DNA from: Castellaniella sp041677825
Lineage (GTDB): Bacteria; Pseudomonadota; Gammaproteobacteria; Burkholderiales; Burkholderiaceae_B
NCBI RefSeq assembly: GCF_041677825.1
Contig: NZ_JBAYPG010000014.1
Location: 1 to 64,000, forward strand
Reading direction: 5' to 3'
Length of the DNA: 64,000 nt
Shown: piece after piece, positions 49,883 through 57,659 of the stretch
Layout of the letters: each line of letters starts with the position of its first letter
Numbering within the stretch: position 1 is the stretch's first letter
Position numbers and translations under genes: made by a program
Notes under the pieces: model-generated
Told to the model about the DNA's origin: nothing
The model's input: only the letters and a program-made list of their open reading frames with translations
Database searches by the model: none

Positions 49883-50166
49883 ACCGCGCCCAGGCCATGC
49901 CCGTCGTACACATCGATAACGAATTCACGCGGGTCACACGCTGGACGTTTCCGCCCGGCTCCGAAACCGGCTGGCATCGTCACGAACTCAGCTATGTCGT
50001 GGTGCCCGTGATCACGGGGATTCTGCAGATCGAAACCCGCGATGGCCAGCGTACGCCTTCGCCCATTACGGCCGGGCAACCTTACGCACGCTCAGCTGGT
50101 GTGGAGCACAACGTCATCAATGAAAGTGGCCTGGAAGTCGCCTTCATTGAAATCGAAATGAAGTGA
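49879..50166 (+). CDS. Small cupin-domain protein
   Basis: Single conserved beta-barrel of 95 residues. The metal-type motif appears in SETGWHRHELSYVVVPVITG (about 28-47), with two histidines, and a later HN (SAGVEHNVINE) that would supply the third ligand. Function is unknown; small cupins of this type are often isomerases, lyases or ligand sensors. GAAGGAGAAACGCC precedes the ATG, which overlaps the ATPase stop, so it belongs to the importer transcript. Because its length is short, it may act on the imported compound in the cytoplasm. Confidence 0.82.
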   Translation: MNRAQAMPVVHIDNEFTRVTRWTFPPGSETGWHRHELSYVVVPVITGILQIETRDGQRTPSPITAGQPYARSAGVEHNVINESGLEVAFIEIEMK

Positions 50167-50184
50167 GTGCATCAAGAACTTACC

Positions 50185-50460
50185 ATGGATACTTATTTTC
50201 ACCCTGATCAATTTCTGCACCACCCCAAAAGCTATTTTTCTCGTGGGCAGATGCGTACACCCCAGGAAATTCCGGCACGGGCCGAACGCCTGCTCCAGGG
50301 CATCGAGTCACTCGGACTTTCCGTACGCACCCCGGATGATCGCGGCCACAAGCCCCTGCTGGCCGTGCATGACATCGCTTATCTGCGTTTCCTGGAATCC
50401 GCCTATCGACGCTGGCATCAGGTGCCCGAAGACTGGGGTGATGAGGTCATGTCCAATTGA
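50185..50460 (+). pseudogene. Truncated acetylpolyamine amidohydrolase/histone deacetylase-family gene
   Basis: The 91 codons encode the N-terminal part of a class II HDAC-like acetylpolyamine amidohydrolase: FHPDQFLHHPKSYFSRGQMRTPQEIP, ERAERLLQ and HDIAYLRFLESAYRRW. Full-length members are about 340 residues and carry their catalytic His-His and zinc Asp/His residues beyond this point. Homology ends at EDWGDEVMSN, at a TGA, and nothing related follows in any frame before thpR at 50513. So the 3' three quarters are deleted. No ribosome site is obvious, and it follows the cupin gene by 18 bp. It may have been the last gene of the importer operon. Confidence 0.78.
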
Positions 50461-50512
50461 ACTTGCCCATGCCGCCTGGTTCGCTTGAATGTGTGTTCTT
50501 TGAACGTCTCGA

Positions 50513-51067
50513 TCAGGGTACGGGCGCAGGCAGCCACTGCTCGCCAAGCCTCTCGTAGTGCGGGCCTGTGGCACGCGGGGCCGATGCCACCAGTACCAGC
50601 CGCCGCGCCTGCCAGGTGATGGCCTGGGCCGCCGGCCAGGCTGGCAGTGCGCTGCGCTCGACCTTGCGCAACAGCGACACATGGGGCCGGAAGCATTCAT
50701 CGGGCCGGCGGATTCCCAAAGCGTCGATGTCGTTCCAGAGGCCATCGTGCAGGTGGCGCAACCAGGGTGTGGGTGCCGATGACCCGGCCCAGACGATGCG
50801 CGGCCCACGAAAATGGCCGAAGCGATCCAGCACCAGCGTACCACCGGTTCGCCGGCCAGCCTGCAGCAGGCCAATCAGTGCCGGGATCCGGCCTGTATCG
50901 ACCGAACCCAGAAACGCCAGGGTCAGATGCAGCGTGTCCAGGCGCATGATACGCCCGCCACATGCGGTGCCCGCCTGCCGAGCCCGGGCATGCAGGGCGC
51001 GCGCTGTATCTGCATCAGGCCACAATGCGAAGAACAGGCGGCACGTGGATTCATGGGGCGGCGGCAT
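50513..51067 (-). CDS. thpR: RNA 2',3'-cyclic phosphodiesterase (2'-5' RNA ligase family)
   Basis: Two-histidine phosphoesterase of the LigT/ThpR group, 184 residues. Both catalytic HxT/S motifs are visible: His47-x-Thr49 in LDTLHLTLAFLG and His129-x-Ser131 in RPHVSLLRK. The N-terminal CRLFFALWPD block is the family opening. It converts 2',3'-cyclic phosphate RNA ends to 2'-phosphates in vitro; its cellular role is unclear. It lies 53 bp after the quinone oxidoreductase on the same strand and is not obviously part of that pathway. The truncated deacetylase gene converges on it. Confidence 0.9.
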   Translation of the reverse strand: MPPPHESTCRLFFALWPDADTARALHARARQAGTACGGRIMRLDTLHLTLAFLGSVDTGRIPALIGLLQAGRRTGGTLVLDRFGHFRGPRIVWAGSSAPTPWLRHLHDGLWNDIDALGIRRPDECFRPHVSLLRKVERSALPAWPAAQAITWQARRLVLVASAPRATGPHYERLGEQWLPAPVP

Positions 51068-51120
51068 GAGCGGGACGCGGTATGGGCTGCGGGGGTATCA
51101 TCCGTGCGGCTGGCCGCTCT

Positions 51121-52113
51121 TCAGGAATCCGCCCGCCCCTGCGGTACGACGACCCACTTGCCCACCACCTGGCGTTGTTGCATCGCTTCGAGTGCCGCGG
51201 GGGTTTCGGCGAGTGTCAGGTGGCGCGTGATGGCGGGCCGGATGCGGCCTGCCTGATACCATTCTGCAAGCGTCTGGATGTCAGCCTGCACTGCGGCGCG
51301 TTCGCGTTTCAGGTAATCACCCCAGAACACGCCCACAATGGCGCAACCTTTGAGCAGGGGCAGGTTCAGTGCAATGCGCGGGATTTCGCCGCTGGCAAAG
51401 CCGATCACCAGGAATCGCCCGCGCCAGGCCGTGCTGCGCAGGGCGGCCTCGCTCAGCGGGCCGCCCACCGGGTCACAGACCACGTCCACGCCCCGGCCTG
51501 CGGTGAGTTCCTTGAGCCGGGCGCGCAGATCTTCGCCTTGGTAATCGATCACGGCATCGGCGCCATGGGCAAGACACGATTCAAGTTTTTCGGGGCTGGA
51601 CGCTGCGGCGATCACCCGCGCCCCCAATGCCTTGGCCAGTTCGGTCAGGGCACTGCCCAGGCCACCGGACGCGCCGAGGACCAGCACGGTTTCGCCCGCG
51701 CGTAATTGGGCGCGGTCGGTCAGCGCGTGCCAGGCGGTGCCGTAGGTCATCAGCAAAGACCCGGCGATGTCGAAGGGCAGCCCGTCGGGAACGGTGAAAA
51801 GCGCATCGGCCGGTACGGCAATCTGTTCGGCAAATGCACCCCAGCCGGAAAACCCCAGTACGGCCTGGCCAGGCTCGAAGCCGCGGGCTTCGGCGCCAAG
51901 TGCACGGACGCGTCCGGCGAATTCACCCCCTGGGCTGAAGGGCAGCGGTGGCTTGAACTGGTAGCGATTCTCGATGATGAGCGTATCGGGATAATTGAGC
52001 CCGGCTGCGTGGACATCGACCAGCACCTGGCCTGCCTGGGGTTCCGGTGCGGGGCCGTCCTGCAGGGTGAGGGTGGAGGGGGGGCCATACTGGCTGCAGA
52101 TGAGTGCTTTCAT
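51121..52113 (-). CDS. NADPH:quinone oxidoreductase-like (zinc-independent MDR)
   Basis: Medium-chain dehydrogenase/reductase of the quinone oxidoreductase or enoyl-reductase type, 330 residues. The N-terminal GroES-like half starts MKALICSQYGPPSTLTLQD. The NADPH motif GASGGLGSALTELAKALGARVIAA (in part near residues 146-168) is intact, and zinc-ligand cysteines are absent. It could reduce a quinone or an unsaturated CoA ester; the operon context (acyl-CoA enzymes, nitronate-monooxygenase-like flavoprotein) favours handling of an electrophilic or conjugated intermediate. It follows the crotonase by 20 bp as the probable last pathway gene. Confidence 0.88.
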   Translation of the reverse strand: MKALICSQYGPPSTLTLQDGPAPEPQAGQVLVDVHAAGLNYPDTLIIENRYQFKPPLPFSPGGEFAGRVRALGAEARGFEPGQAVLGFSGWGAFAEQIAVPADALFTVPDGLPFDIAGSLLMTYGTAWHALTDRAQLRAGETVLVLGASGGLGSALTELAKALGARVIAAASSPEKLESCLAHGADAVIDYQGEDLRARLKELTAGRGVDVVCDPVGGPLSEAALRSTAWRGRFLVIGFASGEIPRIALNLPLLKGCAIVGVFWGDYLKRERAAVQADIQTLAEWYQAGRIRPAITRHLTLAETPAALEAMQQRQVVGKWVVVPQGRADS

Positions 52114-52133
52114 CAGGGTTCCGAAAAAAGGCG

Positions 52134-52937
52134 TCAGGATGTGGAAAACGTGGGCGCACGTTTCTGCACGAAAGCCTGGATGGCCTCCTGGAAATCGGCT
52201 GTCATGAGCCCCAGAACCTGGGCGTGATTTTCGAGTTCCAGGGCGGCCTGCAGGCTGGCGGCATCCAGATTCTGCCAGAACACGCGCTTGCTGTGCGCAC
52301 TGGCGTAGGGCGGCAGGGCGAGAATGGTTCGAGCGCGCTCGATGGCGGCATCCTGCAGCGTATCATGCGGGCATATGGCCGACACCAGGCCGATGTCCAG
52401 TGCCTCCTGGGCGGCTATGGGGCGGCCTGTGAGCATGACGTCCGCCGCGCGCCCCGCACCGATCAGCCGCGGCAAATGGTAGCTGATGCCGCATTCGCCT
52501 GCCGTCAGCCCCAGTTTGACGGCGCCGATATGGAAACTGGCCTGGGGGCTGGCCAGACGCAGATCGGCCGCCAGCGCCAGGCCCATGCCAGCGCCCACTG
52601 CAACGCCATGCACGGCCGCGATCACGATGGCGTCGGCGGCACGCAGGCGCGCAATCAGGCCTGCAAAGCACAGTTGCAAGGCCATGGCGCGTGCCGGATC
52701 GGGTGCATGACGGCCCTGGTCATCGAGCAGGGATTTCAGATCCAGACCCGCACAGAACGACGGCCCATCACCTGTGATGATCAATACCCGCAGCGCTGAA
52801 TCCGACAGTGCCTGATCCAGTGCGCGGTGCAGCGCCTGGGCATCGGCCACCCTCAGGGCATTGCGCTGTGCCGGACGCTGGATACGGATGCGCGCCAGGC
52901 CGGGTGCCAGGGCGTCGTGGACGATGGTCTCGTTCAT
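52134..52937 (-). CDS. Crotonase-family enoyl-CoA hydratase/isomerase
   Basis: Acts on an acyl-CoA, 267 residues. The oxyanion-hole segments SFCAGLDLKSL (about 62-72) and AAVHGVAVGAGMGLALAADLRLA (in part near residues 108-128) are present. The two glutamates of classical enoyl-CoA hydratase are replaced: GAGMGLA for GGGCELA and SFHIGAVKLG for the QPE segment. An acidic residue at GLTAGECGISYHLPR may act instead, as in isomerase-like members. So the true reaction could be isomerisation or another crotonase reaction. The start at ATG 52937 follows the ligase stop by 4 bp. Second crotonase of the operon; compare 55563. Confidence 0.84.
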   Translation of the reverse strand: MNETIVHDALAPGLARIRIQRPAQRNALRVADAQALHRALDQALSDSALRVLIITGDGPSFCAGLDLKSLLDDQGRHAPDPARAMALQLCFAGLIARLRAADAIVIAAVHGVAVGAGMGLALAADLRLASPQASFHIGAVKLGLTAGECGISYHLPRLIGAGRAADVMLTGRPIAAQEALDIGLVSAICPHDTLQDAAIERARTILALPPYASAHSKRVFWQNLDAASLQAALELENHAQVLGLMTADFQEAIQAFVQKRAPTFSTS

Positions 52938-52941
52938 GGGA

Positions 52942-54537
52942 TCAGCTCGGGTCGGTGGGTTGCACACGCTCACGCAGCAAACGCTTGAGCAGCTTGCCAT
53001 TGGCATTGCGTGGCAAGGGTTCGGTGCCCAGGGTGAATGTTTCCGGCACCTTGTAGTCGGCCAGGCGCTGAGCGCAGAACGCCTGCAGGGCATCGCCCGT
53101 GAGGTTCGAGCCGGCACGGGGCACCACGAATGCGTGGACCCGTTCGCCCAGCACGGGGCATGGGGTCCCCACCACGGCGGCCTCGACCACATCGGGGTGC
53201 TCGCTCAGGCAGTTCTCGACTTCCACGCTGTAGATCTTGTAGCCGCCGCGGTTGATCAGGTCCTTGTACCGATCCTTGACATACACGAAGCCCTGCGCAT
53301 CCATGTAGCCCACATCGCCGCTGCGCCAGTAGCCGCCGACGAAGTTGTCTTCCGTGGCCTGTGCGTTGTGCCAGTAACCCTTGGCCACCATCGGGCCCTT
53401 GAGCCAGAGCTCGCCGACTTCGCCGCGCGGCAGTTCGCGGCCTTCCGGGCTCATGATGAGCACCTCGGCCACGGGCAGTGGAGGGCCCACGCTGTCCAGG
53501 TGATCGTGCGTGAGATGGGCCGGCATCACGGTGACGGGCGAAGTGGTTTCGGTGGCGCCGTAGCAGTTCGACAGGCGCAGATCGGGCAGCCACTGGTGCA
53601 GCTGATCGAGCACTTCCGGGGGCATGGGTGCGCCGCCAAAGCCACCGACCGCCCATGCGGACAGGTCGTGGCGCCGGTAGTCTTCCTGGAGCAGGCAGAG
53701 CCGGTACATGGCCGGTACCATGAGGGTATAGCTCATGCGCTCTTGCGCGGCCTGTACCAGGAACTCGCTCGCCTTGAAGCGCGATGCGATCAACAGCGTA
53801 CCCCCCAGGCCCAGCACCACTGCCATCAGGGCGACCAGGCCAGTGACGTGGCTCAGCGGCACCACGGCCATGCCGCGTACGTGCTCATCCAACTGCAGGA
53901 CCTGGGTGTAGTTCAGGACCGAATGCACGATATTGAAATGCGTCAGGACGGCCCCTTTGGGAAAGCCCGTAGTGCCCGAGGTGTACAGGATGACGGCCAT
54001 GTCTTCTTCAGCCACGCGGGCACAGCTGGCCAGAGGGGCATGCTGCAGCAGCTCGGCCCAGGCGATGCCGCCACCCCTGGCCAGGGTGTCGGTGTGTACT
54101 TGGTGCCGCAGCGCAGGCGTATCCGGCGCGGGCGGGACCAGCGCCTGCAGGTTGGCGTCGTGGATCAGCAGCCGGGCTTCGCAATCCTGGAGAATGTAGC
54201 GGATGCCCGGCATTTGTTCGCGGATGTTCAGCGGCACCACGGCGGCCCCCAGCGCCCAGACGGCATAACAGGCCAGCACGAACTCCGGCCTGTTCGACAA
54301 CAGCAGCGCGACCCGATCGCCCTGGCCGACGCCCAGCGCCTGCAGCCCGGCCGCTGCGCGCATCACCCGGTCATTGAACTGCTGCCAGTCGAGCCGCAGC
54401 GCATCGTGCACCAGCGCTTCCCTGGCCGGGTCCCGGCTGGCGGCGGCGTGCCGCATGTCGTTCAGATTTGCAGGTCGGTCCTGGAAGCAGAGGATCACAC
54501 GATGACCGAAATGCTGTTCCCTGCGCGTTGCCAACAT
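52942..54537 (-). CDS. Class I adenylate-forming acyl-CoA ligase
   Basis: Activates a carboxylic acid to its CoA ester, 531 residues. The P-loop YTSGTTGFPKGA (185-196), the NCYGATETTSPV motif, WRSGDVGYMDAQGF, the hinge RYKDLINRGGYKIYSVEVE and the catalytic-lysine end PRNANGKLLKRLL are all present. It resembles benzoate/cinnamate/medium-chain ligases. GGAGGT lies six bases before ATG 54537; the frame is open into the neighbouring gene without homology. Followed by a crotonase 4 bp on, preceded by the NMO-like gene. The first chemical step after TRAP uptake could be this activation. Confidence 0.9.
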   Translation of the reverse strand: MLATRREQHFGHRVILCFQDRPANLNDMRHAAASRDPAREALVHDALRLDWQQFNDRVMRAAAGLQALGVGQGDRVALLLSNRPEFVLACYAVWALGAAVVPLNIREQMPGIRYILQDCEARLLIHDANLQALVPPAPDTPALRHQVHTDTLARGGGIAWAELLQHAPLASCARVAEEDMAVILYTSGTTGFPKGAVLTHFNIVHSVLNYTQVLQLDEHVRGMAVVPLSHVTGLVALMAVVLGLGGTLLIASRFKASEFLVQAAQERMSYTLMVPAMYRLCLLQEDYRRHDLSAWAVGGFGGAPMPPEVLDQLHQWLPDLRLSNCYGATETTSPVTVMPAHLTHDHLDSVGPPLPVAEVLIMSPEGRELPRGEVGELWLKGPMVAKGYWHNAQATEDNFVGGYWRSGDVGYMDAQGFVYVKDRYKDLINRGGYKIYSVEVENCLSEHPDVVEAAVVGTPCPVLGERVHAFVVPRAGSNLTGDALQAFCAQRLADYKVPETFTLGTEPLPRNANGKLLKRLLRERVQPTDPS

Positions 54538-54557
54538 GAATTCACCTCCGTATGCGT

Positions 54558-55538
54558 TCAGGGCGCCGGGGCGGCCAGAAGACTCGCGTGCTGCAACGCA
54601 GCGCGGCATTCGGCCACGATGCGCTGGATCAGGACTGCGCAACTGGGGATGTCGTCGATCAGGCCGATGACCTGACCCGCCCATACCAGCCCCGCATCCA
54701 GGTCTCCAGAGGCCAGCGCCTCGCGCCCGCGCTGGCCGCTGACCAGCGGCTGGATGTCCGGGAATTCGCAGCCACCGGGCTGGTTTTCCAGGGCGACCAC
54801 CTGATCGGACACCGCATTTTTCAGAACCCGGCCCGTATTGCGGAAACTGCGCAGGATCAGCTGGGTTTCCTGCTCGGTGGCATTCACCAGCGCCTGCTTG
54901 ATGTTGTCGTGGATCGGCGCTTCCAGCGTAGCGCAAAAACGGGTGCCCATGTTGATGCCTTCGGCCCCCAGGGCCAATGCCGCTGCCATGCTGCGGCCAT
55001 CGACCATGCCTCCGGACGCAATGACCGGGATCCGCAGGGCACGGGTGGCCAGCGGAATGAGGATCAGGCCTGGAATGTCTTCTTCGCCCGGATGGCCTGC
55101 GCATTCGAAGCCGTCGATGCTGATGGCGTCGACCCCCCGCCGTTCGGCCGACAGCGCATGGCGCACGGTCGTGCACTTGTGCACGATACGGGCGCCAGCA
55201 CGTCGGGTCTTTTCGGTCAGCGCCTGGGGGTGATTGCCCGCCGTCTCCAGGATGCGTACCCCGCTGTCCAGGATGGCATCCAGGTAGGCTTCATAGGGCG
55301 GCGCCTTGGATGTGGGCAGAATGGTGAGGTTGACGCCGAACGGCTGGTCGGTCTGCTCGCGGCAGCGTTCGATCTCGCGTGCCAGGTGTTCGGGGCTGGG
55401 TTGTGTCAGTGCTGTGAGAATGCCCAGGCCGCCGGCATTGGAGACCGCCGCGGCCAGTTCGGTGGTGCCCACCCACTGCATGCCGCCCTGGATGATGGGA
55501 TAGCGGATGCCCAGCAGGTCGGTGATGCGGGTCTTCAT
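54558..55538 (-). CDS. Nitronate monooxygenase-like flavoprotein
   Basis: FMN-dependent TIM-barrel enzyme of the 2-nitropropane dioxygenase/enoyl-ACP reductase II superfamily, 326 residues. Motifs are YPIIQGGMQWVGTTELAAAVSNAGGLGIL (in part near residues 13-40), the GFECAGHPGE histidine segment (about 140-150), and IPVIASGGMVDGRSMAAALALGAEGINMGTRF (in part). In CoA-degradation operons such proteins often act as enoyl-CoA reductases or detoxify nitronates; which applies here is unclear. AAGGAGA precedes the ATG. Sits between a crotonase and the ligase. Confidence 0.86.
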   Translation of the reverse strand: MKTRITDLLGIRYPIIQGGMQWVGTTELAAAVSNAGGLGILTALTQPSPEHLAREIERCREQTDQPFGVNLTILPTSKAPPYEAYLDAILDSGVRILETAGNHPQALTEKTRRAGARIVHKCTTVRHALSAERRGVDAISIDGFECAGHPGEEDIPGLILIPLATRALRIPVIASGGMVDGRSMAAALALGAEGINMGTRFCATLEAPIHDNIKQALVNATEQETQLILRSFRNTGRVLKNAVSDQVVALENQPGGCEFPDIQPLVSGQRGREALASGDLDAGLVWAGQVIGLIDDIPSCAVLIQRIVAECRAALQHASLLAAPAP

Positions 55539-55562
55539 CGGATTCTCCTTGGGTGGGTCGGC

Positions 55563-56375
55563 TCAGGCGCCTTTGAATTGCGCCGGGCGCTTTTCGACAA
55601 AGGCAGCCACCCCCTCGCGGAAGTCCTGTGTCGTGGTGCACGTGATGAAGCCCGCGGCCTCTGCATCGAGATGGGCGTCGAGATCGTGCTGCAGGGCAGT
55701 GCGCAGCAGGCGGCGCAATTGCCCGTAGGCGATGGTGGGCCCTTTTGCCAGGCGCTGCAGCAGCCGTTCTGTGGTCGATGCCAGTTCGGAACCATCCAGC
55801 ACCTGGTTGATGAGACCCAGGCGCAGGGCTTCTTCGGCTTCGATCATATCGCCCAGAAGAGCCAGTTCAGTGGCCTTGCGCAGGCCCACCATGCGCGGCA
55901 ACAGCCACGATGTGGAGCAGTCGCAACTGGTGCCGATGAGCGGATAGGCCACACCAAAGCGGGTTGCGCGGTCTGCCAGCACGAAATCGGCGTTCAGCAT
56001 GACGCCCAGGCCTGCTCCGGCCACGGCACCCTGTACCGTACAGACAATGGGGGCGTTCTGCTGTGCAAGCAGGCGCAGGGCATCGTGCAGGCTGCGGATC
56101 AGGGCAGCGGCCACGGCTTCGGGCGCCGCGCGCATGGCCTGAACGTCGCCACCGGCCATGAATGCGCGGCCTGCTCCGCTCAGGTGGATGACGCGTACCC
56201 GGCGTTCCTGGGCCAGCGTCCTGCAGCACTGGAGGAACGCGTCGGCCATGTGGGTGTCGATGGCATTCAGGGCCTGGGGACGATTGAATCGGATCCGGGC
56301 AATCCCGTGATCATCCAGTTCATACAGAAGCGGGGATGCTGGGGCGGTATCCGCCGGCTTGGCAGTGGTTGGCAT
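55563..56375 (-). CDS. Crotonase-family enoyl-CoA hydratase/isomerase
   Basis: Acyl-CoA enzyme of the crotonase fold, 270 residues. The oxyanion segments GRAFMAGGDVQAM (about 76-88) and TVQGAVAGAGLGVMLNADFVLA (in part) are present. The hydratase glutamates are absent here too: AGLGV stands for GGCELA and FGVAYPLIG for the second. TSCDCSTSWLLPR has an aspartate placed like the catalytic Asp of PaaG-type isomerases. GAGG precedes ATG 56375; the first 15 residues are a non-conserved tail. It sits between the ACAD and the NMO-like gene and is not a recent duplicate of the 52134 crotonase. Confidence 0.85.
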   Translation of the reverse strand: MPTTAKPADTAPASPLLYELDDHGIARIRFNRPQALNAIDTHMADAFLQCCRTLAQERRVRVIHLSGAGRAFMAGGDVQAMRAAPEAVAAALIRSLHDALRLLAQQNAPIVCTVQGAVAGAGLGVMLNADFVLADRATRFGVAYPLIGTSCDCSTSWLLPRMVGLRKATELALLGDMIEAEEALRLGLINQVLDGSELASTTERLLQRLAKGPTIAYGQLRRLLRTALQHDLDAHLDAEAAGFITCTTTQDFREGVAAFVEKRPAQFKGA

Positions 56376-56385
56376 GACGATGACC

Positions 56386-57633
56386 TCAGGATACGCGGTA
56401 ATAGGGGGCGGTGGAACCCAGCGACTGGCGCGCGCGGGCCAGTTCATCGCGGGCGATGGTACGCAGGTGGACCTCGTCGGGGCCGTCGAAATAACGCATC
56501 GCGCGGCCCCAGGACCACAGGTAGGACAAGGGCGTATCCGGTGTGACCCCCATGGCACCAAAGACCTGCATGGCCCGATCCAGCACCTGTGTCTGCAGGC
56601 GTGCGGCCACCAGCTTGATGGCCGAGACGTCGACATGGGCCGCCTTGTTGCCGAGCACGTCCATTCGCCAGGCGGCGCGCAGCACCAGAAGGCGGGCCTG
56701 GTCGATCTCGATGCGCGACTGCGCAATCCAGTCGCGGATATTGGCATATTCGGACAGGGCCTTGCCAAAGGCCTTGCGGCTCAGGGCCCGCTCGCACATG
56801 AGTTCCAGCGCCAGCTCGCATTGGCCGATGCTGCGCATGCAGTGATGTACGCGACCCGGCCCCAGGCGGGCCTGGGCCAGGGCAAAGCCGGCGTGCTCCT
56901 GGCCCAGCAAGGCACTGGCAGGTACCCGGACATCTGCGTACCGGATTTCACAGTGGCCCTCGGTGGCGTGGTGGTGCATGATGGCCACATTGCGCTCGAT
57001 GGTGACCCCGGGCGTGTCCAGTGGCACGATGACCATCGAATGGCGCTGGTGCCGGGGTGCATCCGGCGCTTCGTTGCTCACGCCCATCACGATGGCAAAG
57101 CGGCAATGCGGATGCAGGGCCCCTGTCGTGAACCACTTGCGCCCGTTGATGACATAGTGATCCCCGTCGCGCCGTATGGTGGTGCTGATGTTGGTGGCAT
57201 CCGACGAGGCCACATCAGGTTCGGTCATCGAGAAGCACGAGCGGATTTCGCCTTCGAGCAGGGGATTCAGCCAGCGCTCGCGCTGTGCTTCGGTAGCAAA
57301 CAGGTGCAGCAACTCCATGTTGCCCGTATCGGGTGCATTGCAATTGAAGATTTCCGACGCCCACGGGATGCGCCCCATGATTTCAGCCAGAGGCGCATAT
57401 TGCAGATTGCTCAGGCGCGTGCCGGGTTCGTCGTCTTTCAGGCCCGGCAGGAACAGGTTCCAGAGGCCCGCTTCGCGTGCCCTGGCCTTGAGCGGTTCGA
57501 GAATGGCGACGGGATGCTCGCCCTGGGCGGCCTGGGCTTCGTAGGCGGCATATTGGGGCAGGACATGGCGCTGCATGAACTGTTGCAGTGTCTTCTGCAT
57601 CGCCTGGGTTTCCTGGGGGTAGTCAAAATCCAC
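56386..57633 (-). CDS. ACAD10/11-type acyl-CoA dehydrogenase
   Basis: Acyl-CoA dehydrogenase fold, 415 residues. Segments typical of the ACAD10/11 subfamily are GLWNLFLPGLKDDEPGTRLSNLQYAPLAEIMGR (in part near residues 55-88), DWIAQSRIEIDQARLLVLRAAWRMD (in part), and the end RAMRYFDGPDEVHLRTIARDELAR. The catalytic base in this group is the Asp near FDGPDEVH rather than YEGT Glu. FSMTEPDVASSDATN is the FAD loop. In animals this domain is fused to a kinase; here the kinase is the preceding gene. Together they point to handling of a hydroxyacyl-CoA. Confidence 0.9.
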   Translation of the reverse strand: MDFDYPQETQAMQKTLQQFMQRHVLPQYAAYEAQAAQGEHPVAILEPLKARAREAGLWNLFLPGLKDDEPGTRLSNLQYAPLAEIMGRIPWASEIFNCNAPDTGNMELLHLFATEAQRERWLNPLLEGEIRSCFSMTEPDVASSDATNISTTIRRDGDHYVINGRKWFTTGALHPHCRFAIVMGVSNEAPDAPRHQRHSMVIVPLDTPGVTIERNVAIMHHHATEGHCEIRYADVRVPASALLGQEHAGFALAQARLGPGRVHHCMRSIGQCELALELMCERALSRKAFGKALSEYANIRDWIAQSRIEIDQARLLVLRAAWRMDVLGNKAAHVDVSAIKLVAARLQTQVLDRAMQVFGAMGVTPDTPLSYLWSWGRAMRYFDGPDEVHLRTIARDELARARQSLGSTAPYYRVS

Positions 57634-57659
57634 GAGAGACTCCTTTGTGCATCATTCGG

